This document shows, in pieces, positions 46,412 to 58,400 of a DNA stretch of 64,000 nt (position 1 is its first letter; each line of letters starts with the position of its first letter). Source of the stretch: Amblyomma americanum (Eukaryota; Arthropoda; Arachnida; Ixodida; Ixodidae); assembly GCF_052857255.1 (NCBI RefSeq), contig NC_135497.1:181445478-181509477 (forward strand), read 5' to 3'. Made by a program: the position numbers and the translations under genes. Below the pieces are notes generated by a model. That model had not been told where the DNA came from. It did not search any database and saw nothing but the letters and a program-made list of their open reading frames with translations.

Positions 46412-49279
46412 CACCTTATGCCCAAATTATCATTCAAAGACACAAGCACTAGAGATCTAAATTCACATGTTGGTTTCCTTCCACAGCTGACTGACCACAT
46501 AATGCTGCATACCTCACAAATGAAGTAAAAACAATTTGCAATTTTTTGTGTTGATCACTATCATGCATTAAACTGCTGTGGAATCAGCTTGTGAATGCTT
46601 CATATTTTTACAATTTATACAGCACACTGCTCTCACAAACTGCTGTACAAAAAAAAGATTCAGTATGGAACTTCTTCACAAGTTTTGCAAGTCAAAAGTT
46701 GTAAAAAAAAATTGCTACATGACTGAGGCAATTGTTTCTAGCTTCTAAACACAGCACTCTAGTTTACACATTTCGATGCATTTGAGTTGTGTTTTTGTGT
46801 TCACCAGGTATTGCTTTTACAAACTCACGGTGTGTTTGCACATTAAAAACTAGTTCACAGCCACTTTCATCCAAAAGACTATATGAGTATGAAGAATCAT
46901 ACCCAAGTTACATTTCTTTGAATTAGTTTAAAATATCCTAAATACACAGTTACAGAATGCTAAATTTATGCAGTAAATAAAAAAAGCATGTTATAGTAGC
47001 TGTGTATTATTTTCTCATATTTTAACATGCATGTAAGGGTTTCATTAACACTAACAATTTTAGTATACAGTTTACACGTTTATTAATAAAGTGGTGTAGG
47101 ATACATTTAACAAGCTGTCTCACTACCAAATATTTCAAACTGCAAAAATGCTGAAAATACACAGCGGATAGCTTAGCATGCATACAAGACTAAGCTGCCT
47201 CCACATCTCGCTCATTATGATCCTGCACTCTTCTCCAAATAGGTGAGACCAAACAGCTATCAACGCATAACAAGAGAATATCTTGGCTAAGAACAAAGCA
47301 CGTCAGAAAGCAAGGAAAAAAAATGCAAGTTTGTTTTCTTAGTCATCACTAGAGACTAGATCTCCAGACAGCAAAAAGGTGTGTATTGGGCACCAGAGGA
47401 ATTTATGGGGCACTTATCCTACCGTGTAAAATGTATACCAGTGACAGCCACGAAGGTACCACTATGCAATCATTCCTTTAAAGTGCTCGTGAAGTGGGTG
47501 TGGGCCACAAATGCAGTGTACAAATGCTATGCCTCTCGACACACAATGCAGCTTTCCAAGACAGACAACCCTCAGTTTACAGTCTACGATATAGACCAAA
47601 ACTGATCTGCGGCATAAGCAAGATGCAGTGGCGCTGCTATCGCCAGCTGGGGGCAACAGCTGGGGTTACATCCCATAGGAATACATGTAAACAAAAGCTT
47701 TCAGAGCCTTTTTCTAATTTCACAACGCACCTATGATGGCGTCCCTTCGTAAACAAAAGCCGAGTGCATCCTAGAACAAAATGTGCAAGTATGAAATGTC
47801 ATTTCATGGTACTTGTGTGCAGGAGTCACTACCGGGTGGGCTATCAGGCGGGAATGGGGCTTATAGAAACATATGCAAACAAAGCTTTCTAAAGTATTCT
47901 AAAATAATTTCACAGGGTACCTATAAAGGCGGCTGCTTGCTAACCACTGGCGTGTACTTTTAAGGGCAGCATCAAAAAGTATGCAGTCGTTTCGAAGCTG
48001 GTATCTTTTTAAAACATTGCGATAAATGAGTGTTGTGATGCCAGACATAACCCCAACAGGTGCTTGATATGCTGGGTGTCTCTTTGAATTGCACAAGCTT
48101 CTTGTGCAGATCGACATGCTGCCTCATGCGCTGCATTTGCTCACTAAGAGCAATTCAATCTAGACAGCTGTACATGAAGGGCAGTTCTCAAACGGCATGG
48201 TAAGGGAATGAAAGCGAAATGCACACCTGAAGAGGTATTCATGCAGGCAATGGAACCATAGGTGCATTGTGAAGTGAGAGCGACTGCGCACACATCACAC
48301 CTTCGTGAGGCCGTGTGGCGACACAGCTTCCAGTTTTCTTCCGGCGGCTACCGGAGCAAAGCAGGGGCTGTTCATTCAGCCAAAAAGTTCAGTGCCTGTC
48401 TTGCTGGGAGATGTGGTGGCGCTTTGCCTTCGGTGGCATGTGTTGGGTGCAGCTCGCTGCCGTCTTTCTGAGTTTGCTTCCTCTCTTTGGGTTTCTCTTA
48501 CCTCCCTTCCTTTTGCGCATCTGTTCTGTTTCCCCCCCCCCCCCCCCCCCATTGTCTTGGTTTTTTTTTTTTTTTTGCCTCTACTGTCCTGAGACCAGCA
48601 CAGCCCCACTTCTCCATCACCATGAGGTACTGTTCTGACCCCTTCTTTTCTCTTCGACCCTTCCCATTCTGCCTCCGCAGCCCACCCGCCCGCTTTGCTC
48701 ATCCCTCTCAGTGGCTCCCCCCCCCCGCTGCCCGTATGAACTGTGAGACTGAGAACTGACACAGACTTTGGCTCTTCAGTGACTTTGTGAACCTCCACTT
48801 CACATCCGTCCGTGCCGCAATATCCCATCTGAATACCGCTTTGGCAGATGATTGCGCAGATGATGCCCCCGGCAAGCTACAATAGGCTTCGACATTCGAG
48901 AGCGCTCTCTATGTTTATAAACACATTGTTGGTCTATATATGCAACACAACAATGATGAAAGTAATTTTGAAGCGAGTGTGGATCAAATGGGTGGCACAA
49001 TCGAATGCCACAGAAAAAAAAAATGCATTTGTCTAAAGTCTACTCTCTAGTCGTCACACTAAGCACAGTTCATTATATTAACAAAATAAATAAATAGCAT
49101 AAGTTAATCAATAAAATGCTGCCTAAAGTTGATGCAGTGTATCCTGCTGTAGCATCATACATTTTGAACAACTACTCAGCATAGGCAATTCGTAGTTGCA
49201 GTAGCTGATTTTTTTTTCAGTCGCCATTTCAACAGAGCAGCACAACTAGAGACACACCTGACCACTTGTACAGAGACAT

Positions 49280-49471
49280 TCATCTTGTTGCTAGGTAGAG
49301 CCGGTCAGGGGTGGTGACCTGGTAAGCCAATGATGGTGAGTGTATGTTGGCTCGAGCTGCAAACTTGTGACCCGCAATATCAACATAAAACTCGTTCTTC
49401 AAGATAAAGTCATTTGTGAGCACTTGTGCTACACCGTTTTCATCCTTGTTCTCCACAAAGCCCAGGCAGAC
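49280..49471 (-). CDS. PDPR: PDPR terminal exon with stop
   Basis: The acceptor is ttgatcttgcag. The exon encodes VCLGFVENKDENGVAQVL, then FYVDIAGHKFAARANIHSPS and a short basic tail ending LATR before TGA. It is 192 bases including the stop. Confidence 0.88.
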   Translation of the reverse strand, partial: VCLGFVENKDENGVAQVLTNDFILKNEFYVDIAGHKFAARANIHSPSLAYQVTTPDRLYLATR

Positions 49472-52400
49472 CTGCAAGATCAACAACCTTAGGGATTCAA
49501 GTAGCACAAAATGCGTGCCATAAAATGAAGGCACAGTGCCGCTGTCCTACCATATGTCTGCAACAAGCTCACACCAGTCAGATTTCTTAAACGCATGCCT
49601 AGGCTTAGACATATAAAAATGTATATATATTAGAAAGGTGAGTGCTTATTTACACATATTTCACTCTGTCGGAAATCATGCAAAAGTGTGACTGACAAGC
49701 CTGACGTAAATACAACCAAAAAGTACAGACTGAAGAAAATTTTGTGATGTTCACCTTAACCAAGATAACAAACATTAAGTCTAAGAAGGTTGACAAAAGA
49801 AACAGATTCAGTAATCTAGTGCTACATTAGGCTAATGTTCCTCCTCTTCCATTCTCCTCTTCCTCATTTTCCACAACAGCAAAAATTTTTACAAACTGAG
49901 TGAAAAAAAAAAAGCTCCAATAATATTCATACTACATTGTTCACTTCTTACAGCCTAGGAATGGCCTTGTATGGGCTCCAACACAGCATATAAAATTTTT
50001 GCATTTTGCTGTCGACCTCCATGAAAGCCTTAGTTTTAAAAAAGGGCAAGGAAGTTACCACACTCCTCCTACAATTTCTAAGGATAACACAACAGCAAAA
50101 AATACCTTACATGACCTGCAGAAAATGTACCAACTGGATACGGTAGACTAATGAAAGACACTGTACAAGTTTCTCCAATATTAAGGAGCAACTGGTTTGC
50201 AGAAAAATACAATTTTTTTTTGGTACTTCTCTACTAAAGCTGGAAATCACTTTAGGATATTATACACCAAGAGGAAAACTACCGTAGTTCGGAAAAAGGA
50301 AAAAATGCGCTTGTCACACATAGTTATAGAGTAATCATTAATTGCATGCTCAAACTTTGTTTCCTTTCATATTGGAGAGACCTGTACCTTGTATGGCTGA
50401 CTAAAAAAAATTTAATACAGTCGAGCCCACATATAATGGCCCCACTTAATACGAACTTTCGCTTATAACGAACAAGACCTGCGCAACCGTCAAAATATAC
50501 ATTGTTTCAATGGCACAAAATCGCACGTATAACGATCGTTATTAAGCCCTGCTGATCGGTTACAGCGAACGGACGGCGTAAACCCGGCGTTGCGATTTGG
50601 GATAACCTGCGCCTGACCCCTTTGTGCCCCCGGCGCACGGTATATTTTCCCGAGCCTTATCGCAGGCGAACTGATTGCAAGACGACACGTGCCTCTGTCT
50701 ATAAAAGCCATGAAGCTTTTCAATAAAATCTTAGTTGCAAGTACCACCCAGTGTCATCACCTCCCTCTGTCCTGTGTCTGCTGTGGTGTATAGCCTCCTG
50801 ATGTCTCACCAACTGGCCTACATATCTACCCTCCTAAGTCATGAAACTCAAGTCTGCTTTCGCTGATGAGTTTCCATTCTCATGTTCGCAAGCACACCCA
50901 TGGCCACAAGCAAAGTGGACTAAAGACATCAACAGTTAGACAGGCTGACTAGAATGAAACAATGTGCTCTGAACACCACTTCCAGGTTCCACTAACTTTT
51001 GTCTACAAAAATATGTAGACGAATCACAAGAACTGTCTGAGCGCAGGTTTCTTTTTCTAGCTCTCAGAATGGCTGCTTATGTTTATGTACAACATGCAGA
51101 GGTTTTGTACCAACTAAAACTGCAGAGCCTTGCCCAATAATAAAAAAAATATAATATATACACAGCTTTGGGCAGAATAAAACTTGCTACAGCATTTTCT
51201 CGAATCTAAGTTAAAGGTGCACTAAAGAGGAATCTGAACTCGTCTATTTACCGTGGGAACTCGATCTACACGTTCTGAGCATTCTTAGAAACTTCGAATT
51301 ATTGCCCTGTATGGCCGATTTCCCTAATTTAAATCAAATTAAACATTCCGGCTCCCACCTTTTTTGTTTTTTAACTCAACACTGAAGGTAGGAAGAGTCA
51401 ACCAACACGTGGAGTGCCTTTCAGCCAGTACTGTGGCGACTTGTTGCTCGGCCATCGGTGTAGTGATACGTAAATCAAAGAGTCCACGTGTATTTTTATT
51501 TCCGCGGGCCTAATTTGCGGCTATGTTGTCTGCAACTAAAATTATTTATTCACGGAAACCTATAAAACTAAATAAAAGCGAAAGCGAAGCCGCCACGAGA
51601 CTGGCTGAAAGGCAATCTACGTGTTGGTTGACTCCTCCTACCTTCAGCGTTGAGTTCAAAAAAAAGGCGGGAGCCGGGACGTTTAATCTGATTTAAATTA
51701 GGGAAATTAGCCACACAGGACAATAATTTTAATTTTCTAAGAATGCTCGGAACGTGTAGATCGAGTTCCCGCGGTAAAAAGACGAGTTCAGATTCATCTT
51801 TAGTGCACCTTTAACAGTTTTTACGAAAACACTGGATTCAAGACCTACAGGTCGGATTAGATTTCAGGATGTGGTTCCACCAATGCCATTACTGCGCCTT
51901 CATGGTAAATGCGCCTTCATGGTAAAGGTCTTCATGGTAAATGTCTTCGGGGCCTGCCAGGTCGACACATCTGGCAGGTGAAGGCCTTTAGGTCTTTACC
52001 CAAAGGCCTTTAGGGTAAAAGCCTTATGGTAAAGGCCTTGAGGGTGAAGGCCTTCATGGTAAATGCCTTCCAGGTAAAGACATTTAGGCAGAAGGCCTTT
52101 GTGGTAAAAACCTTTAGGCAAAATGCCTTTAGCACGTAAGGACCTTAAGTGCCCAGCGTAACTAGCGCCACTAAACGATATTCAACAATTAGCCATGCTA
52201 AACTGTCTGCTAATTTTTTTTCTTGGCTTCAAAATTTTTCAAGGTAGGCCAACAATCGAGGCTAATTTAGATTCGAGTAAATATCAGTATATACTAAAGT
52301 TCAACTGTAACCCAGTTCAACTTAAATGAAAACACACATAGGAAATTGCTCCGACACATTTTCCAATTAATATGTACTGGCATCCATCCATAAATATGTC

Positions 52401-55400
52401 ACTCTTGGTTCTTTTCAAAAACATCACACTGCAGAAAAAATGAGCATTCCACCAGAAAGTTGGTTAAGAAGTCCTACCTGTCCACCAAGTGTAAAGCCAT
52501 AGCAAGTAGTGGAAGTCATGCCTATGCAGCGGTCCTCAAACAATATAGGCTCTCCACCCCAGGGCCATGGGTCATAGTCAGGATCATGCTCCTTAAGAAG
52601 TAGCTGCACATACCGTCGTGTCACACCTGCTTCCTTCTGCTTCAGCAGAGCTTCCTTGCCAAGGAAATCTTTCTATAAACAAGAATAAAAGCAAGTACAG
52701 GTACAGCAGTTTAAAAGAAACTTCAACTTTAGGCTTTAACTTGACCATGCCATCACTTTAACTCAAAAGCAGACCATGTACTGCAAAGAACAAAGGCATG
52801 ATCCAAAGGCACAATATAAAATAGAAAGTGCAGACATTCAAACAGTCTGAAATTGCACTGCCCCAACCCACAAGCAGAAAAGCATCCGCATGTCATTGCT
52901 GTGAGCAAGACAAATATAAACAGCCTTTTCAAGGAAAAAATAAGATGTAAACATTAATTAAGTTAAACAACAGCATCTTACATATTGTCGTGTGTGTTAT
53001 TATTATTCCCTCATTTTGCACTTAACGTCTTCTTCAACCAGCTGGGTGCCGATCGACGGTGAAGAGGTAGAAGATCGGCAGAACCTGCTCGTGAGCCCGG
53101 CCGCGACCGCTTGACCTGTCTCTGGCGCCTGCTACTGTGGTCCTGGTCCCCCATCGTGCCTTCAACCCGTGTCGTCTGAACGCCCCGTGACATTCTGGTG
53201 GAGGTGCCATCTTATGCAACGTCATCCCCTACCTCCCGCTTCACAGAGTCCCATTCCCAGCCTTGGCTGCCGCCCCTCTGCTGAGGAGGACGAGATCCGT
53301 GCCAGTCGGCGACTTCAAAGACTCAGCCCCGAATTCAGCCTCTTGCCGCATTTTACCATAAGGTCCGTGCCAGCACTGCACATGGCTCGGTCCACCGTGA
53401 GCCAAGGCCAGCTGACCGATTCTTCGCCCCCACCTGCTATGGTTTACCTCCCCGTCGCTCCTCGTTCCGCTGTCCCGTTCCGTGGCGAAGCCTCCGACGA
53501 CATCGACGATTGGCTTCAACACTATGAACGCGTGGCCCGCCACAACGGCTGGACTGCGGAACATTGCCAGCAGAACTTATATATCTGCCTTGAGGGCACT
53601 GCCCGTCACTGGTACGAGAACCACGAGCACACCCTTACATCGTGGGATACCTGCAAGACTCAGCTGCGAAACACTTTCGCAAACCAGCATCGCTGTCAAC
53701 ACGCAGAAAACCTCCTGCAAACCAGGTTCCAGGGCCCCGATGAAACCGTCACTAGTTTCGTGGAAGACGTGTTGCGGCATAGTGCCCGAGCCGACCCCCG
53801 TGCCACCGAGGAAAAGAAGGTGCGCTTTCTTAAGCGAGGCATCAAGTCCGACATTTTTGGCAGCCTCGTTCGGGCTCCTCCCACAACCGTGGCCGAGTTT
53901 ATCGCCGAAGCGACTAACATCGAGCGTGCCCTCGCAGCCAGGGCCGATCATTACCGTCGACTTGCTGGAGTTTCCAATACTTCCAGCCTTTTCGCTGACC
54001 ACCCGGCGGCTTACCCTGTCGATGCCATCCACCTACGCGAGGTCGTCCGCGAAGTTGTCAGGGAGGAACTTCGAAAGTATCTGCCACCCATCGATTACAC
54101 ATCTTCGTCCCCTCTCACAGAGGTCGTCCGAGAAGAAGTGCAACGTGCACTTCATCCTCGCTGCTCCGTCACCCCTCCGCCTGCACAGCCTACTGTGACG
54201 TACGCCTCCGTCGTCCGTCGTTCGTCGCCGCCAATGGTCGGCCGCCCGTCTCCTGCTCCACAGTCACCACCGTCTCCTGCGCCTGCCGACACCCCTCGTT
54301 TCCAACAGCGTCGACCAAGCAAAGCCGACGCGTGGAGGACTGCCAATGACCGTCCGCTATGTTTCCACTGCGGGGAGGCTGGACATATCTATCGTTGCTG
54401 CCCTTACCGGGAGCTCGGTCTTCGCGGATTCCGGCGAGATGCGCCCCGTCCCAAATACGGCGAGCAGCCTCGTGAAATTGAGGAATTTTTGCGTCATTCC
54501 CCACCACCTGAGCGGCCTTCTCGTCGTGCGTTTCGCTCGCCGCCGCCGCGCCGGCTGGATTCCCCTCTTCGCGACCGCCGCGGAAGCCTTTCTCCCCGTC
54601 GGGAAAACTAAGTCCGGCGACGCCTGGAGGTGGCGTTGCCGACCACGAATCTGTAAAAAAGCCTCCTCGTACGACGTCCCGCTCCCCCTCACCTACCGAC
54701 GACAACCTATCCGCCGATGCTTTCGCCACTTCTGCTTGCCCGGTGTACAATAATCTTCGCGTACTTATCGACGGCCACGCCACGACGGCCCTCGTCGACA
54801 CCGGCGCCGACTACTCCGTTGTGAGTGGGGAGCTGTCCCGCGCCTTCGCAAGGTACTCACGCAGTGGGATGGCCCACAAATCCGAACCGCCGGAGGCCAC
54901 CTCGTCACCCCAGTCAGCCACTGCACTTCTCGTGTAGAGATTAACGGTCTCACGTGCCCCGTTACTTTCGTCATCTTGCAGCGCTGCTTGAGAGATATTA
55001 TTCTCGGTATGGATTTTCTGAGCGAGTTTGGCGCTGTTATCGACCTCGCCGACTGCCGCCTCACCCTTCGTCGACCTTCCTTTGACCCGCCGAGCTCCGA
55101 GCCGACGTTCTCCGAGGCGCGCATCTTAGCGGACCACGTCACTTTGCCGCCTGACTCAAGTATGTTTCTGCTGGTCGAGTCCACACCGGTTGCCTCTGGC
55201 GAAGTTCTTCTTGAAGGCAGTGTGCAGCTACTTCTTGACAGGGGTGTTGGTGTTGCTAGAGGTGTCACGCGGCTTCACTCTGGCTGTGCCCAAGTCCTCG
55301 TCACCAATTTTTGCGGCGTTCCGCAGCACCTCACCAAGGGCACAGTAATCGGCCTCATCGAACGCCTCAGCACCCCTGTCGCTGCTAAGACCCTCTCTGC

Positions 55401-58400
55401 GGCTCCTTGTCCGCCTCATCCCCAACCCTCGATGCCTCCCTTAGGTGTCAGCATTGCCCCGCAACTCTCTGCTCAGGAGAGAGACGAGCTCCTCGCTCTG
55501 CTCGGTGAGTTCCACAACCGCTTATCTACGTCAGCCGGGGTTCACCAGACGCCAATAGCAAAACACAGAATAATTACCGATGACGATGTCCATCCTGTTC
55601 GTCAGCAACCTTATCGGGTTTCGCTAAAAGAACGTGAAACGATACAACATCAAGTGCGCGAAATGTTGGCCGATGACATTATCCAACCATCTCACAGCCC
55701 TTGGGCTGCTCCGGTGGTGCTGCTGAAGAAAAAAGGCGGCACCCTTCGCTTTTGTGTTGACTACTGGCGCCTCAACAGAGTCACGAAGAAAGACGTATAT
55801 CCACTTCCGCGCATCGATGACGTGCTTGACGACCTGCGCCATGCCCGTTACTTTTCATCCATCGACCTTAAAAGTGGGTATCGGCAGATAGAAGTCGGTG
55901 AGTGCGACAGAGAAAAGACGGCTTTCATCACCCCGGATGGACTGTACGAGTTCAAGGTGATGCCCTTCGGACTCTGTACTGCTCCAGCGACCTTCCAGCG
56001 CGTTATGGACACTGTGCTCACCAGCCTCAAATGGTAAACATGCCTTGTCTACCTTGATGATGTGGTCATTTTTTCCAGCATGTTTCAAGAACATCTTGTT
56101 CGCTTAAAAGCAGTCCTGCAGGCTATCAGAAACGCCGGCCTAACCCTCAAGCCTACGAAGTGCCAGTTTGCCTATGATGAACTGAAATTTCTGGGTCACG
56201 TCGTCAATCATGAGGGCGTCCGTCCCGATCCCGATAAAACAGTCGCCGTCGCTTCCTTCCCGACACCATTGGACAAAAACGCCGTGTGGAGGTTCCTGGG
56301 CCTCTGCGCTTACTACAGATGCTTTGTTCTTAACTTTTCGGATATCGCCACTTACCCGCCTCACGAAGGAGTCTGTCCCATTCCTGTGGTCTAGAGAAGA
56401 GCAGCTTGCATCTGACCATCTAAAACGACTCCTGCAGGCTTCGCCTGTCCTAGGCCATTTTGATCAGGACGCCGTGACAGAAGTACACACTGACGCTAGT
56501 AACACGGGCCTCGGGGCCGTCTTGATCCAGCACCAGAATGGCATCGAACGTGTCATCACATACACCAGTCGTGTTTTGTCGAAGGCGGAAACCAATTACT
56601 CGACCACCGAAAAAGAATGCTTCACAGTAATTTGGGCGATCACAAAGTTCAGGCCCTATCTGTATGGACGCCCATTCCAGGTGGTAACAGACCACCACTC
56701 TCTGTGCTGGCTGAAAAATCTAAGGGACCCTGCAGGCCGACTTGCGTGGTGGGCCCTTTGACTGCAAGAATTCGACGCTACGATTGTCTATAAGTCTGGT
56801 CGCAGACACACTGATACTGACTGCCTTTCCCGCGCTCCAGTTGAATCCGCGCCTGCTGATACGGACGACAACTTTGACATCATCTTAGGAGCTCTAAGTA
56901 CCGACGATATGGCGGCGCGGCAGCGACTCGACCCCGACCTTCGCGACGTGATCTCACATTTGGAGGGTCAAGGAGGCGTAGTTCCTCGTCCTTTTGTACG
57001 CGTAGTACGCAATTTATGCCTTCGAGACAATGTACTTTATAAGAAGAACTTTGCCCTGAGCCCAAGGTCTTGGCTTTTAGTTGTGCCCACTGACCTACGC
57101 GATGAAATTATAGAAGCGTCTCATGATGACCCCTCCTCGGGACACTTGGGGTTCAGTCGAACGCTCGCGCGAGTACGTTCCAAGTACTATTGGCCACAAC
57201 TTGACAAGACCGTCCGCCATTACACCAGGACCTGCCGCGAGTGTCAACGGCGCAAGACTCCACCCGTGAAGCCTGCGGGACACCTTCACCCCATCATTCC
57301 CCCGCTCAGTCCATTCCAGAAGATCGGTATGGACCTACTCGGACCTTTTCCAACGTCGCAATCGGGCAACCGATGGATCGTTGTTGCGACGGACTACCTC
57401 ACGCGGTATGCCGAATCATGCGCTCTGCCCTCATCAACGGCTTGGGATGTGGCAAAGTTTTTCGTCGATTCCGTCGTTCTTCGACACGGTGCCCCCGAGG
57501 TCCTTATCACTGATCGTGGTGCCGCATTTATGTCACAACTTATCTCACAGATACTGAGTTTAAGCCACACCACCCACCGCAAAACTACCGCATACCACCC
57601 GCAGACAAACAGACTGACCGAGCGTCTTAACAAGACCTTGACTGACATGCTCTCAATGTATGTCGACATCGAGCACCGAACCTGGGACAAAGTGTTACCG
57701 TACGTAACTTTTGCGTACAACACTGCAGTTCAAGAAACCACCGGATTTTCGCCATTTCGCCTGGTGCATGTCCGGGAAGTCGTTACCATGCTCGACGCTA
57801 TGCTGCCCCACCAGCCAGACGTCTACGCTCACGCCGATGCTCAACTCGTCGCTCAACTTGCGGAAGAAGCCAACAGTACACGTTTTTCAACCTTAATTTT
57901 CCCTCTCTGCGCATCAGGGCGATGCGCCTTTCGGGAGGGGAGCAGTGTCGTGTGTGTTATTATTATTCCCTCATTTTGCACTTAACGTCTTCTTCAACCA
58001 GCTGGGTGCCGATCAACGGTGAAGAGGTAGAAGATAGGCAGAACCAGCTCGTGAGCCCGGCCGCGACCGCTTGACCTGTCTCTGGCGCCTGCTACTGTGG
58101 TCCTGGTCCCCCATCGTACCTTTGACCCGCGTCGTCTGAACGACCCGTGACATTAGTGGCCATGTAAACATTTGGCTCATTTTTGTTTGTTTTTGTGAAA
58201 TTCAGCAAAGTTTTGACATGAGACCATTGGTTACAATCAATATAAGTGAACTGTGTGAGACACATGAATGTACAAGTAGACAGCACAGACTACTGTTTCC
58301 ATTCATATTTTCTTGTGTCTCACACTGTTTACTTTTACGGACATTTGTGGTGGCTGCCATATTAATTTTTTTTGTGCATGCTAACAGTTAGTATATACTT

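Larger units (their letters stand above)
45482..49279. other. Region between the two convergent stop codons (3.8 kb), probably 3' UTRs
   Basis: No coding region was recognised. 45482-47350 is AT-rich and repeat-poor. 47640-47760 and 47840-47960 are weakly similar (catatgtaaacaaa-like words, then aatttcaca and cctat), perhaps an old duplication. 48532-48550 is a run of 19 C followed by a T tract at 48559. The 150-codon minus-strand ORF over the latter is low-complexity and not supported. Confidence 0.6.
49472..52477 (-). other. PDPR last intron (3.0 kb)
   Basis: It contains a pogo-like end at 50418, the TTAA MITE 51211-51814 and a minisatellite at 51890-52140. 49472-50417 and 50650-51210 show nothing recognisable. 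Confidence 0.75.
52986..58152 (+). mobile_element. Gypsy-type LTR retrotransposon (5,167 bp), broken
   Basis: Two 207-bp LTRs enclose a gag ORF and a pol region in the order protease, reverse transcriptase, RNase H, integrase, which is the Gypsy order. A candidate primer-binding site (tggtggaggtgcca, 53196-53209) lies four bases after the left LTR; a purine-rich tract gggaggggagcag precedes the right LTR. The pol region has two frame changes and two in-frame stops, and the integrase C-terminus is missing, so the copy is not functional. No target-site duplication is evident (left flank ttacatat, right flank ttagtggc). Confidence 0.95.

Noticed and set aside
48376..48828. 150-codon - strand ORF
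   Set aside because: It is low-complexity, reads through poly-C/poly-T tracts and shows no domain.
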